From: JBCCFK01 sp965262315
Lineage (GTDB): Bacteria > Actinomycetota > Acidimicrobiia > Acidimicrobiales > UBA8592
Direction of reading: 5' to 3'
Length of the DNA: 64,000 bases
Assembly (NCBI GenBank): GCA_965262315.1
Contig: CBDHFJ010000163.1
Location: 84,663-148,662, forward strand
Under the pieces are notes generated by a model. The model had not been told where the DNA came from, did not search any database, and saw only the letters and a program-made list of their open reading frames with translations. Below are positions 26,335 through 35,283 of this stretch, piece by piece. The stretch's first letter is position 1. The number at the start of each line of letters is the position of its first letter. A program made the translations under genes and the position numbers.

Positions 26335-27639
26335 GTGAACAGCCAGGAAGCCACCACTGTGCCCAAGGGAGCCACCCCCGGACTCACCCCGGGCCTCCTG
26401 ACCGTCGTCTGCGATCGCGACACGCGGATCACCGCGGTGTCGGGGACGTGGGCGGGCGGGGCCACGCCGGCGTCGTCGACGCTGCGTGACCTGATCCACC
26501 CTGACGACCACGACCTGGTCGGCAGCGTGATCGGCGGTCTCCGCCGGGGCCACACGGTCGACCACGCGGTCGACGTGCACATCGACGTGGGTGGCGCATG
26601 GGAACAGGCCGCGATGATCGCGGCCGCCCACGGTGAGGACCTGGTCTTCTCGTTCGTCGCGGTGTTGCCCGATCCTGCGCCGGCCACCATGGAGGCCGTC
26701 CTCGCCGAGCGCGAGTTGGCGGCCACCCTGGACGAGGCCCTGCACACATTCGTGGACATCGACCAGGTGTGGGTCACCGTCCATCACGGGCTCGACGTCG
26801 ACGATCGTCGACGCGTCGTGACCGCCACCACTGGCATGGACACCTTTCGTCGGGCCGTCGAGGCGGCCGTGGCGGGGGAGGACCCTTGCCCCTGGGACAG
26901 CGAACTGCACGACGGCGAGCCGATGGTGATCGGCGTCGACGAGCTTCCCGACGGGCTCAAGATGGCCGGACGTCACGCCGGCGTCGGCACGGTGGTCCTG
27001 TTGCCGATCCAGTCGGTCCTCGGCGACGACGCAGGCTGTCTGGCCGTCTGGTGCGATGGTCCCCATCGCCTCGAACTCCCCCACGTGTCGGTGGTCGTCG
27101 AGCGCTCGATGCAAGCGATCACCCTGGCGTTCCAGATCGAGTCCGGTCGCGATGGCATCCGTCGGCTGGCGACGCGAGACCCGCTGACCGGCCTCTGGAA
27201 CCGGCAGGCCTTCTTCGGTCAGCTGCGTGCCGCCAAGGCGCAGCGGGGGTGCACCGTGGCCTCCATCGACATCGACGACTTCGCCGACGTCAACGCCGGG
27301 TTCGGTCATGCGGTGGGCGACGAGGTGCTCCTCGAGACGGCCAACCGCCTCCGGGAGGCGATGCGTCCCGGCGACGTGATCGCTCGCATGTCCGCTGACG
27401 AATTCGCCGTGCTCTGCCCGGATGTGCGGACCGAGGAAGCGGCATCTGCGATCGCCGAGCGCATCACCGGCATCGCGCAGCGCCCGTTCTCGATGGCGGG
27501 GACACCCACCGAGTTGTCCTTGTCGGTCGGCATGGCCATCGCGCACGAGGCGCGCGGAGGCGTGGCGCTGTTCTCCGCTGCGGAGAAGGCGATGCTCGAG
27601 ACCAAGGCGACCGCGCACGGGAGCTGGATGTTCGCCTGA
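26335..27639 (+). CDS. Degenerate GGDEF-domain protein with GAF-like sensor
   Basis: 434 residues. An N-terminal PAS-like stretch (about 15-110) contains LIHPDDHDLVGSV. A GAF-like middle (about 125-265) follows. A C-terminal GGDEF domain (275-434) opens with LATRDPLTGLWNRQAFF and has DIDDFADVN and HAVGDEVL. The signature loop reads SADEF (353-357) instead of GGDEF, so the glycine that packs against GTP is Ala and diguanylate cyclase activity is doubtful. It may bind GTP or act as a regulator. The GTG start has no obvious ribosome site; a GTG at 26359 is an alternative. Confidence 0.82.
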   Translation: MNSQEATTVPKGATPGLTPGLLTVVCDRDTRITAVSGTWAGGATPASSTLRDLIHPDDHDLVGSVIGGLRRGHTVDHAVDVHIDVGGAWEQAAMIAAAHGEDLVFSFVAVLPDPAPATMEAVLAERELAATLDEALHTFVDIDQVWVTVHHGLDVDDRRRVVTATTGMDTFRRAVEAAVAGEDPCPWDSELHDGEPMVIGVDELPDGLKMAGRHAGVGTVVLLPIQSVLGDDAGCLAVWCDGPHRLELPHVSVVVERSMQAITLAFQIESGRDGIRRLATRDPLTGLWNRQAFFGQLRAAKAQRGCTVASIDIDDFADVNAGFGHAVGDEVLLETANRLREAMRPGDVIARMSADEFAVLCPDVRTEEAASAIAERITGIAQRPFSMAGTPTELSLSVGMAIAHEARGGVALFSAAEKAMLETKATAHGSWMFA

Positions 27640-27658
27640 GTGGCAGCCGGTCGGCGGT

Positions 27659-27664
27659 TACGCT
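27659..27664 (+). promoter_or_regulatory. -10 box, leaderless arfB
   Basis: TACGCT ends 6 nt before the ATG at 27671, so transcription would start at or next to the A of ATG. Confidence 0.5.
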
Positions 27665-27670
27665 CGCCGC

Positions 27671-28078
27671 ATGCCGCTTGAGGTGCGATCGGGGCTCACG
27701 ATCCCCGACGCTGAGCTCGAGGTGCGCTTCACGCCCAGCGGTGGGCCCGGAGGCCAGCACGCGAATCGCTCGAACACCCGCGTGGAGCTGGTGTGGGACG
27801 TGGCGTCGTCGATGGTGCTCGACGACAGCACCCGCGCCCGATTGATCGAGCGGCTCGGGGATGTCGTGCGGATCGTGGTCGACGACGAACGGTCGCAGCT
27901 GCGGAACCGTGAGCTGGCGCATCAGCGCCTCCGGGCGAGGATCCTCTCGGCGCTCCATCGCGACAAGCCTCGGCGCAAGACCCGCCCTTCTCGGTCGTCC
28001 CAGCGCAAGCGTGTCGAGGGGAAGCGCCGCCGCAGCCGGGTCAAGGACCAGCGCCGCCGGCCCCGCATGGACGACTGA
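27671..28078 (+). CDS. arfB: Peptidyl-tRNA hydrolase/ribosome rescue factor ArfB
   Basis: A 135-residue codon-independent release factor. The catalytic GGQ loop is TPSGGPGGQHANRSNTRVEL, followed by a Lys/Arg-rich tail (about residues 95-132) that in ArfB enters the empty mRNA channel of stalled ribosomes. It releases nascent chains from non-stop complexes. It lacks the stop-codon recognition domain of RF1/RF2. It converges with the sigma-factor gene, with 9 nt between the stops. Confidence 0.93.
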   Translation: MPLEVRSGLTIPDAELEVRFTPSGGPGGQHANRSNTRVELVWDVASSMVLDDSTRARLIERLGDVVRIVVDDERSQLRNRELAHQRLRARILSALHRDKPRRKTRPSRSSQRKRVEGKRRRSRVKDQRRRPRMDD

Positions 28079-28087
28079 CGCCTGCGC

Positions 28088-29899
28088 TCAGCCCGTGGGG
28101 TTGCAGGGCAGGACGCCCAGCGACCACGTGGCCTCGGCTTGGTTGCCCCGAGTGTCCGTGGCGACGACCAGGATCTCGAGCAGCGGCACCGCGCCGCCCT
28201 GGATGCCGGCGATGACCGACGACCAGACGCCCTGCGAGTTCCCGTCGAGGCTGATCTCGGTGTCGGCGACGCCATCGGGGGCGAACGTGGCGGTGACCGA
28301 CGCGAGCTCGGTGTCGTCGGTGACGCCCGCTTCGAGCACGGCCCGGTCCGCTGGACAGCCCTGGCCCTCGGCGCCGATCGTCGACACGTTGGTCGAGACG
28401 AAGTCGATGATCGGCGGGACCTCGACGGCGCCCGTCATCGTCACCTCCACCGGTGCGCCGTCACCGGTGACGGCGACCGCAGCCCCGTAGTCACCTTCGG
28501 CCAGACCCGCCCGGTCGAAGGTGACGGTGACCGTCTGACTCTCACCGGCGGCCACGGTGCCGTTCGCCGGGGAGAAGCCGAATGGTGCGCCAGGGCTGAC
28601 GGCGCTCCAGGTCACGGGGAGGTCGCCCCCGTTGACCAGCGCGATCTCGCGCGCGGTGTCCCGGTCGCCGAAGTCCACCGACAGTGCGGACAGCGTGAGC
28701 TCGCCGCCGGCCGGTGCCGGGGTCGGGGTCGGAGCAACGGTGGGGGTGGGTTCGGGGGTCGGGGTCGGGATGGGCGTCGGCGTCATCTCGGGGTCGGGTG
28801 TCGGTGTCGGCGCCGGTGTCGCGGTGGGTGCGACCGTGGCGGTCGGTATGGCCGTGACCGTGGGGACCGGGGTGACGGTCGCCTCGACCACGATCGAGAG
28901 CGGCGGCTCCTCCTCAGCGCCCATCGACACCACGATCGCAACCGTCAACGGCACCAGGAAGAGCACGATCGCGGCGATCACACCCCACTTCGACACGATC
29001 GATCCACCGCTGCCGAGGCCGGCGATCGAGCGGCCGCCGTACGCCAGCGGCGCGGGGAATCCGTCGGGACCGAACGTCCAGGGGTCGCGGGTCGGGTGGC
29101 CGGCGCCGCTGCGGTTGGTACCTGATGCGGGGCCGCCCCACGCCACCGAGACCAGGGTGAGCTCGCGGAGGGTCGCCGGTGCGGCGAGGACAGGCATCGC
29201 GGCAGCGAGCGAACTGGGGGCCAGAACCGCGCCGCGGGTGCGCTGACAGGTGTCGCAGCCCTCGATGTGGCGGCTGACCTTCGATCGCACCTGGAGCGAG
29301 AAGGCCCCGTCCCAGCCGGCGAGGAGTCGCTGCAGTTCCTCGCAGTCGTCGCGGCCGAGCCTGGCGACGAGCAGCGAGCCCATCGCCTTCTCCATCCGGG
29401 TCCGCATCCGGCTCATCAGCACGTGGAGATGGGACACCTCCACGCCGAGCACGTCGGCGAGCTCCTGGCCCTCGAGTCCCTCGCGAAGGTGGAGCTCGAG
29501 CAGCTCGCGGTCGCGCGGTTGCAGTCCGGCGGCGGCGTCGAAGACCAACTGCTGGAGCTCCCGACTCGCCACGGCCACCGCCGGGTCGGTCCCTTCAGCC
29601 GCCACGTCGGGTACCTCTTGGTCGCTGTGTCGAGCTCGTCGGCGCGTGCGCGAGACCACCTCGTTGCGGGCGATGGCGAACAGCCAGGCACGCAGCCGTG
29701 TGTGGTCTCGGAGCTGACCCAAGCGTTGGCTGGCGCGGAGGATCGCGTCGTGGGTGGCGTCGGCTGCTTCGGCGCGGTCGCGCAGCATCGAGTAGCAGAA
29801 GCCGTAGAGGCGATCGGCATAGCGGTCGTAGATGTCGGCGAAGGCCTGGTCGTCGCCTTCGAGTGCCCGGGCGACGAGCTCGCTGTCCGATTGTTCCAT
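28088..29899 (-). CDS. Membrane-tethered ECF sigma factor with zinc-finger and extracytoplasmic domains
   Basis: 603 residues in one frame. Sigma region 2 spans about 10-85 (YDRYADRLYGFCYSML) and region 4 about 115-175 (LQPRDRELLELHLREGL). A zinc-finger-like anti-sigma motif with Cys186, His211, Cys215 and Cys218 follows. One transmembrane helix (about 304-326) leads to a Pro/Thr-rich stalk (340-397), an ASPM/HYDIN-like immunoglobulin-type domain (398-492) and a C-terminal domain to 603. Sigma, anti-sigma, membrane anchor and sensor are thus on one chain. GAGGTG precedes the ATG at 29899. Release of the sigma part, perhaps by proteolysis, is inferred. Confidence 0.85.
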   Translation of the reverse strand: MEQSDSELVARALEGDDQAFADIYDRYADRLYGFCYSMLRDRAEAADATHDAILRASQRLGQLRDHTRLRAWLFAIARNEVVSRTRRRARHSDQEVPDVAAEGTDPAVAVASRELQQLVFDAAAGLQPRDRELLELHLREGLEGQELADVLGVEVSHLHVLMSRMRTRMEKAMGSLLVARLGRDDCEELQRLLAGWDGAFSLQVRSKVSRHIEGCDTCQRTRGAVLAPSSLAAAMPVLAAPATLRELTLVSVAWGGPASGTNRSGAGHPTRDPWTFGPDGFPAPLAYGGRSIAGLGSGGSIVSKWGVIAAIVLFLVPLTVAIVVSMGAEEEPPLSIVVEATVTPVPTVTAIPTATVAPTATPAPTPTPDPEMTPTPIPTPTPEPTPTVAPTPTPAPAGGELTLSALSVDFGDRDTAREIALVNGGDLPVTWSAVSPGAPFGFSPANGTVAAGESQTVTVTFDRAGLAEGDYGAAVAVTGDGAPVEVTMTGAVEVPPIIDFVSTNVSTIGAEGQGCPADRAVLEAGVTDDTELASVTATFAPDGVADTEISLDGNSQGVWSSVIAGIQGGAVPLLEILVVATDTRGNQAEATWSLGVLPCNPTG

Positions 29900-30069
29900 C
29901 AACACACCTCGGCTCCCCGGTGACGACACGACCGTCCGACGCCGGGGGCTGACTTCGTCGCCCTCGAAATCCAGTGGGGCTTCGGCCGCGATCGACTGAT
30001 GGCTGCCTCTGCCGCAGTGCTGGCTTGTTCCGGCTCGGTCTCACATCGGGGAGACGCGGGCCGGCCCGG

Positions 30070-30102
30070 ATTCTTACACCCGGGACCGGGGGTTCTGTCC
30101 AA
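30070..30102 (-). promoter_or_regulatory. Possible promoter of the tethered sigma factor
   Basis: On the minus strand TTGGAC (30102-30097) is followed after 18 nt by TGTAAG, part of TGTAAGAAT. It lies about 170 nt upstream of the sigma gene and 29 nt beyond the ppc stop. The remainder of 29900-30130 holds no gene. Confidence 0.25.
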
Positions 30103-30130
30103 CTGGGTAGATCGGCCTACGGGGACGTCC

Positions 30131-32869
30131 TCAGCCCGTGTTTCGCAGTCCGGCGGCCACGCCGTTGACCGTGAGCAGCAGCGCCCGGCGGATCCGTTCG
30201 GCGGCCTCCTCGTGCTGGTCGCCGCTCCGGGAACGGGCGAGCAGCTCGATCTGGAGCACGTTGATCGGATCGAGGTAGGCGTCGCGCACCGCGATGGTGC
30301 GCTTGAGCACTGGCAGGTCGTCGAGCAGGTCGCCGCTCTTGAGCCGGGCGATCTCGGAGACGGTCAGGTCGTGTTCGGCACAGATCACATCGAAGAAGTG
30401 ATGCAGTGACGGATCGACCAGGCGGTCGACGTAGTGGCGGGCGATCGCGAGATCGGTCTTGGCGAGGGTCATCTCGACGTTGGAGACGAACGTGCCGAAG
30501 AAGCGCCAGTCGGCCAGCATCGCCTCGAGGTCCTCGCCATGGCCGGCGTCGCGGGCGGCGGCCAGCGCGCTGCCCACGCCGAACCAGCCGGGGATGATCT
30601 GGCGTGACTGGGTCCAGCCGAACACCCACGGGATGGCCCGCAGATCGTCGATGCCCGCCGTGGCGCCGGCGCGGCGGGCGGGTCTGGAGCCGATGTTCAT
30701 GGCGGCCAGTTCCTCGACGGGCGTGGAGGTCTGGAAGTAGTCGACGAGCCCGGGCGTCTCGATGAAGGCCCGGTATGTGGCGAATGCCGATGTCGACATC
30801 AGTTCCATGATGTCGTTCCAACGCGACATCGTCGCGGCGTCGGTCCGGGGCTTGCGGTGGGCGAGCGACGCCTCGATGACCGCCGACAGTGCCAGGTCCA
30901 GGTTGCGGCGAGCCAGCGAGGGCAGCCCGTACTTGTCCGCGATGACCTCGCCCTGTTCGGTGATCTTGACCCCGCCGACGATGGCTCCCGGTGGCTGGCC
31001 GAGGATGGCGGCGTTGGTCGGGCCACCCCCACGGCCGACGGTGCCGCCACGGCCGTGGAAGACGATCATGCGGATGCCGGTTTCGGCCGAGACCTCGCTG
31101 ATCTGGCGAAGCGCCTTGTGGATCTCCCACTGGGAGGTGGTGATGCCGCCGTCCTTGTTGGAGTCGGAGTACCCGACCATGACCTCCTGGACGTTGCCGC
31201 GGAGCTCCAGCAGCCGCCGGTAGTGGTCGCAGGCGAACAGCTCGCGCAGCACCCGACCGATCCCGCGTAGGTCCCCGATGGTCTCGAACAGCGGGACGAA
31301 GCCCAGGCGGGCCACACCGGCGGGCAGATCCACCAGGCCGACGTCGCGTGCGAGCACCGCCGGCGCCAGGATGTCATCGACGCCCTGGGTCATCGACACG
31401 ATGTAGCTCTCGACGATCTGGTCGCCCGAAGCGTCCATCTGCTCGCGGAGGGCCCGCATCAGCGCCAGCGAGTGCGGTGCATCGGCCGACGCCGGGGGAC
31501 CGAGCGGGCGCCTGCTTCCGAGCTCCTCGGCCAGGAGCGCGGTCCGTTCCTCTCGGTCCAGCGCCGCGTAGTCGACGCCGATGCCGTCGAACAGCACGCT
31601 CAGGGTCTCGTGGTGGCGGCGGGCATGCTCCCGGATGTCGAGGGTGGCCAGGTGGAACCCCACCAGCGCCACCGTGCGACGCACCCGGGCGAGGCGCCCG
31701 CGGGCGAGCAGGCTGCCCTGGTTCGCTTCGAGCGACGCTGCGAGTTGTGCGAGATCGGCCTGGAGCTCGTCTGGGCTGGGGTAGGCGTACGCCGCCGGCG
31801 GGTGCAGGGCCGCCCCGGCCAGGCGGTGATGGATGACGGCGATCCGCTGCCGGTAGGGCTCGCCGGCGCTGAGGGCCGCCGCCCGGGTGGTGAGACCGGG
31901 GAATCGCTCGCGATCGCGCTCCAGCGCTGCTGCCAGGTCGTCGGAGATCGTGGTGACCGCCGTGCTGACGGACAGCTCTGACGACAGTTCCTCGATCTCC
32001 GAGACCAGGATGCGAAGCGCTCGGGCCCGCTGGAACGCCAGGACCTCTCGAGTGGTGTCGGGGGTGACGTTGGGGTTGCCGTCGCGGTCACCACCGACCC
32101 AGGACCCGAATCGGACCGGCACCGTGTCGCCCCCGAGATCGCCGCCGATCGAGCGCAGGGCGGCGTCGACGTCCTCGAAGAGCTCGGGGACGCCGTCGGT
32201 GACGATCTCGCCGAGGAAGTAGAGGATCGAGCGAGCCTCGTCCACGGGATCGGGCTTCTCTCGGCGTAGCTCGTCGGTCTGCCAGATCGCGTCGATCAGC
32301 TCGTCGATGCGTCGATCGATGCGGCGCTGACGGCCGAGGCCGGTGGAACTCTCCCCCCGCTGCTCGATCAGGACGGCGATCTCGGCGAGCTTGTCGAGGA
32401 TCGAGCGACGCGACGCCTCGGTGGGGTGTGCGGTGAACACCGGGCGGAGCTCGGTGGTGCGGACCGCGTTCACGATCTCGGTGTCGGCGATGCCCAGGCG
32501 CTGCAGCTTGGCGATGGTCTGGTCGAACTGGTTGTTGCTCGCCGGTGCGTTGGCGCGTAGGTCTTCGACGCGGTGCACCTGCTCGGCGGTGTTGGCCAGG
32601 TGGAAGTAGACGGTGAACGCTCGGACGAGGTGGATGGCGTCGACGACGTCGACGTCGGCGAGCGTGTCGGCCAGCGCCCCGGTGTCGGCGACATCGCGGC
32701 GCAGGGCCCGGGCAAGGCCTCGGACCTCCTCCACCTTGTCCAGCAACGACTGGCCGTGCTGGCGAACGAGCGCGTCGCCGAGCTGGGTGCCCAGGCGGCG
32801 GATGTCGTTGCGCAGTGCGGCGTCGATCTGGTCGAACTCGTCGGCGGGGGCGTCAGACGGGGGAGTCAC
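30131..32869 (-). CDS. ppc: Phosphoenolpyruvate carboxylase
   Basis: A 912-residue PEP carboxylase of typical length that makes oxaloacetate from PEP and bicarbonate to refill the TCA cycle. Landmarks are VFTAHPTEASRRSI with the catalytic His, GYSDSNKDGG, FHGRGGTVGRGGGP, KITEQGEVI and the C-terminal GLRNTG needed for activity. The GTG start is supported by a TAGTTT box 6 nt upstream. No other anaplerotic gene is adjacent. Confidence 0.97.
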   Translation of the reverse strand: MTPPSDAPADEFDQIDAALRNDIRRLGTQLGDALVRQHGQSLLDKVEEVRGLARALRRDVADTGALADTLADVDVVDAIHLVRAFTVYFHLANTAEQVHRVEDLRANAPASNNQFDQTIAKLQRLGIADTEIVNAVRTTELRPVFTAHPTEASRRSILDKLAEIAVLIEQRGESSTGLGRQRRIDRRIDELIDAIWQTDELRREKPDPVDEARSILYFLGEIVTDGVPELFEDVDAALRSIGGDLGGDTVPVRFGSWVGGDRDGNPNVTPDTTREVLAFQRARALRILVSEIEELSSELSVSTAVTTISDDLAAALERDRERFPGLTTRAAALSAGEPYRQRIAVIHHRLAGAALHPPAAYAYPSPDELQADLAQLAASLEANQGSLLARGRLARVRRTVALVGFHLATLDIREHARRHHETLSVLFDGIGVDYAALDREERTALLAEELGSRRPLGPPASADAPHSLALMRALREQMDASGDQIVESYIVSMTQGVDDILAPAVLARDVGLVDLPAGVARLGFVPLFETIGDLRGIGRVLRELFACDHYRRLLELRGNVQEVMVGYSDSNKDGGITTSQWEIHKALRQISEVSAETGIRMIVFHGRGGTVGRGGGPTNAAILGQPPGAIVGGVKITEQGEVIADKYGLPSLARRNLDLALSAVIEASLAHRKPRTDAATMSRWNDIMELMSTSAFATYRAFIETPGLVDYFQTSTPVEELAAMNIGSRPARRAGATAGIDDLRAIPWVFGWTQSRQIIPGWFGVGSALAAARDAGHGEDLEAMLADWRFFGTFVSNVEMTLAKTDLAIARHYVDRLVDPSLHHFFDVICAEHDLTVSEIARLKSGDLLDDLPVLKRTIAVRDAYLDPINVLQIELLARSRSGDQHEEAAERIRRALLLTVNGVAAGLRNTG

Positions 32870-32875
32870 GCCGCA

Positions 32876-32881
32876 AAACTA
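32876..32881 (-). promoter_or_regulatory. -10 box, leaderless ppc
   Basis: TAGTTT ends 6 nt before the ppc GTG at 32869, inside the short low-GC stretch CAAAACTAG. Confidence 0.5.
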
Positions 32882-32935
32882 GTGGTGGGTCGCGCCGATG
32901 GCAGGCCGCTGCGGGCCCAGTCCCCGAGCTCGCGC

Positions 32936-33646
32936 TCAGGCGGACGGGATCACGCCGTAGCGCCCGAACGCGGCGAGCAGGTTCGCGGCGAGATGTGTGT
33001 GCGCCCGGTCGTTGGGATGGAAGTTGTCCTTGGCCCACATCCCGCGGAACGTGGGCCAGTCCCATGCCTCGTACAGGCGGACGTGACCGCGCTCGGACGC
33101 CGCGTCGAACGCATGGTTCAACGCCAGCCGGCGACGGTCGGGACGAGCCTCCGAGACCCGGCTGAGGATCGTGCCGGCCGGCAACGCGTCGACCATCGCT
33201 CGCGCGTCGGTGCCGATCGCCGCGACATTGCGGCGCCACGTGTAGTCGTTGGATCCGATGACGGCGGTGACCACGGCAGGCCCGAGGTCGTGGTCATCGA
33301 GGACGGGGAGCTGCGACTCCAACACGTCGCGGCAGCGGGCGCCACTCATCGACAGGTTGATCAGCCGCCACGGGCGACCGGTCAGTTCGCGGAGGTCGCG
33401 AAGTGCCAGGGCGGCGTACGCGGAGGCCGGACTGCTGGCGCCGACGCCCTGGGTCACGGAGTCGCCGAGCGCGACCCACAGCGGACCGTCGGCCTGGAGC
33501 GCGTCGTGGTTCCACTCGTCCCATGTCTGCGCGAAGGGTTCGATGGTCGCGTCGACCTCGGCGATCCCCTGATGGAAGCGCGCCGCGAGATCGGCGAAGT
33601 TCACGCGTCGACGTCGGCGGCGGAGTCGGGGCAGCCTGGCGGTCAT
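32936..33646 (-). CDS. SGNH/GDSL-family hydrolase
   Basis: A 236-residue SGNH hydrolase (esterase/lipase-like). Block I is ALGDSVTQGVG with Ser63, the block III Asn lies in GSNDY, and block V is DNFHPND with the catalytic Asp and His. The N-terminus is Arg-rich (MTARLPRLRRRRRR) without a signal peptide. It probably cleaves small esters in the cytoplasm. It diverges from the SRPBCC gene. Confidence 0.85.
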   Translation of the reverse strand: MTARLPRLRRRRRRVNFADLAARFHQGIAEVDATIEPFAQTWDEWNHDALQADGPLWVALGDSVTQGVGASSPASAYAALALRDLRELTGRPWRLINLSMSGARCRDVLESQLPVLDDHDLGPAVVTAVIGSNDYTWRRNVAAIGTDARAMVDALPAGTILSRVSEARPDRRRLALNHAFDAASERGHVRLYEAWDWPTFRGMWAKDNFHPNDRAHTHLAANLLAAFGRYGVIPSA

Positions 33647-33728
33647 CGAGCAGTCAGTGTGGCACCCTTCACGCGGATTCGGACGGCTCGACCGGTGGTG
33701 CCCGGACCTCGCCGACGACACTGGACCC

Positions 33729-34175
33729 ATGGCCCGATACCTGACGTCCGTTCGAACCCCGATGGCGCCGGCCGCGGCGTTCGCCTACATGGCCGACCTG
33801 CGCAACTTCGCGGCGTGGGATCCGGGCGTGACCCGGGTCAGGCAGGTGATCGGGGACGGACCGTCCGAGGACGCCGTCTTCGACGTGACCGTCAGGAGCG
33901 TCCCGACACCCGTCACCCTCCGCTACGAGACGCGGCTGTACGAGCCCGACCATCGGCTGGTCGTGCGAGCCGACTCCCAGACCCTCACCTCGGTCGATGA
34001 GGTCACGGTGGTCCCGGACGGCGACGGCTCCATCGTGACCTACGACGCCGAGCTGACGCTCCGGGGATTCCTGGCCGTGTTCGACCTCGGCCTGCGGCTG
34101 GTGTTCCACCGGATCGGCGACCGAGCAGCAGCAGGGCTCCGCAGGGCGCTCGATGGTGCGGAGGTCCGGACGTGA
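33729..34175 (+). CDS. SRPBCC-fold protein (polyketide cyclase/lipid transport-like)
   Basis: A 148-residue START-like domain. MARYLTSVRTPMAPAAAFAYMADL and NFAAWDPGVTRV form the typical opening, and the helix near the C-terminus closes the hydrophobic pocket. Such proteins bind lipids or aromatic ligands. Its stop overlaps the next SDR start (GTGA), suggesting joint function on a hydrophobic substrate. GACACT, a weak -10, lies 6 nt before the ATG. Confidence 0.82.
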   Translation: MARYLTSVRTPMAPAAAFAYMADLRNFAAWDPGVTRVRQVIGDGPSEDAVFDVTVRSVPTPVTLRYETRLYEPDHRLVVRADSQTLTSVDEVTVVPDGDGSIVTYDAELTLRGFLAVFDLGLRLVFHRIGDRAAAGLRRALDGAEVRT

Positions 34176-35134
34176 TCGCCGATGCCGTCGACCGCATCCT
34201 CGAGGTCCCGGTCGCGCCCAGCTTCACCCGCGTGGGCTTCGCCGCTCGGCGGTCGCTCGAGCACTGGACCAGTCTCGACGACTACGACCTGAACGGACGC
34301 ACGATCGCGATCACCGGCGCCACCTCCGGGCTCGGCCTGGCCGCGGCACGTCAACTGGGCTCCTGCGGCGCCCGACTCGTGCTGCTCGGCCGCAATCAGG
34401 CGAAGACGCAGCGGGTGTGCGCGGACGTGGCTGCCGCGACGGGCGCAGAGGCGATCCCGGTCGTGGCGGACATGGGCGATCTCCCCGCCGTGCGGTCGGC
34501 CAGCGCGCAGATCGCCGAGCTCGCGCCCGCGCTCGACGTGCTGGTGCACAACGCCGGCGCGCTCTCGGCCGAGCGGCGCCAGAACGACGCCGGGGTCGAA
34601 CAGACCGTCGCCAGCCAGGTGGTGGGCCCCCACGCCATGACCACCGCACTCCTCCCGGTCCTGCGGGCGGCCGCGCCGGGCCGGGTGCTGACGATGTCGT
34701 CGGGTGGGATGTACAGCGCGCCCCTGAGCGTCTCCGGGCTCCAGATGTCCGAGGACACCTACAAGGGCGCCGAGCAGTACGCACGAGCCAAGCGCGCCCA
34801 GGTGACGATCAACGAGATGTGGGCCGATCGGGTCCCCGTCGCCGAGGTGGTGTTCCACGCCCTCCACCCGGGTTGGGCAGACACCCCGGGCGTCGAGGAG
34901 TCACTCCCGACGTTCCGCCGCATCGTGGGTCCGCTGCTCCGCAGCCCGGCAGAGGGTGCCGACACGCTGGTCTGGTTGGCGGCCGACGACGGCGAGCCGC
35001 TGGCGACCAGCGGTGGGTTCTGGCTGGACCGCCGGCGCCGCAACATCCACAAACTGCCCACGACCAGGCGCACGGACACCGCCGAGCGGCGGCTCGCGCT
35101 CTGGGACTGGGTGGAGGCCGCCGCAGGCGCCTGA
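34172..35134 (+). CDS. SDR, DHRS12-like
   Basis: A 320-residue SDR with an N-terminal extension of about 40 residues (SFTRVGFAARRSLEHWTSLDDYDLNG) before the cofactor motif TGATSGLG. VHNAGALS replaces NNAG, the catalytic Ser lies in TMSSGGMY and YARAK carries Tyr/Lys. This layout matches DHRS12/retinol-dehydrogenase-like SDRs. The GTG start overlaps the SRPBCC stop, and the two are probably one transcription unit. Confidence 0.85.
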   Translation: MIADAVDRILEVPVAPSFTRVGFAARRSLEHWTSLDDYDLNGRTIAITGATSGLGLAAARQLGSCGARLVLLGRNQAKTQRVCADVAAATGAEAIPVVADMGDLPAVRSASAQIAELAPALDVLVHNAGALSAERRQNDAGVEQTVASQVVGPHAMTTALLPVLRAAAPGRVLTMSSGGMYSAPLSVSGLQMSEDTYKGAEQYARAKRAQVTINEMWADRVPVAEVVFHALHPGWADTPGVEESLPTFRRIVGPLLRSPAEGADTLVWLAADDGEPLATSGGFWLDRRRRNIHKLPTTRRTDTAERRLALWDWVEAAAGA

Positions 35135-35154
35135 ATCGGTCGTCGCCCGGGCGG

Positions 35155-35160
35155 TACCCT
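35155..35160 (+). promoter_or_regulatory. -10 box for 32-residue membrane peptide
   Basis: TACCCT ends 6 nt before the ATG at 35167, the same spacing as at arfB and the VOC gene, which supports the small ORF as real. Confidence 0.45.
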
Positions 35161-35166
35161 CAGGAC

Positions 35167-35265
35167 ATGGCCTTGCGGGTCTTCCTCATCGTCTGGGGCC
35201 TGGTGATCATCGCCGGCATGCTCTGGCAGACCGTCGGTCGCTGGAACCAGCGACGCGGTCGCTGA
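35167..35265 (+). CDS. Single-pass membrane peptide, 32 residues
   Basis: MALRVFLIVWGLVIIAGMLW forms one hydrophobic helix, followed by the basic tail RWNQRRGR, placing the C-terminus in the cytoplasm. It is too short for a domain match. The TACCCT box at leaderless spacing and the clean topology argue that it is expressed. No function is inferred. Confidence 0.55.
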   Translation: MALRVFLIVWGLVIIAGMLWQTVGRWNQRRGR

Positions 35266-35283
35266 CTGGGTCCCGGCCTGGGG

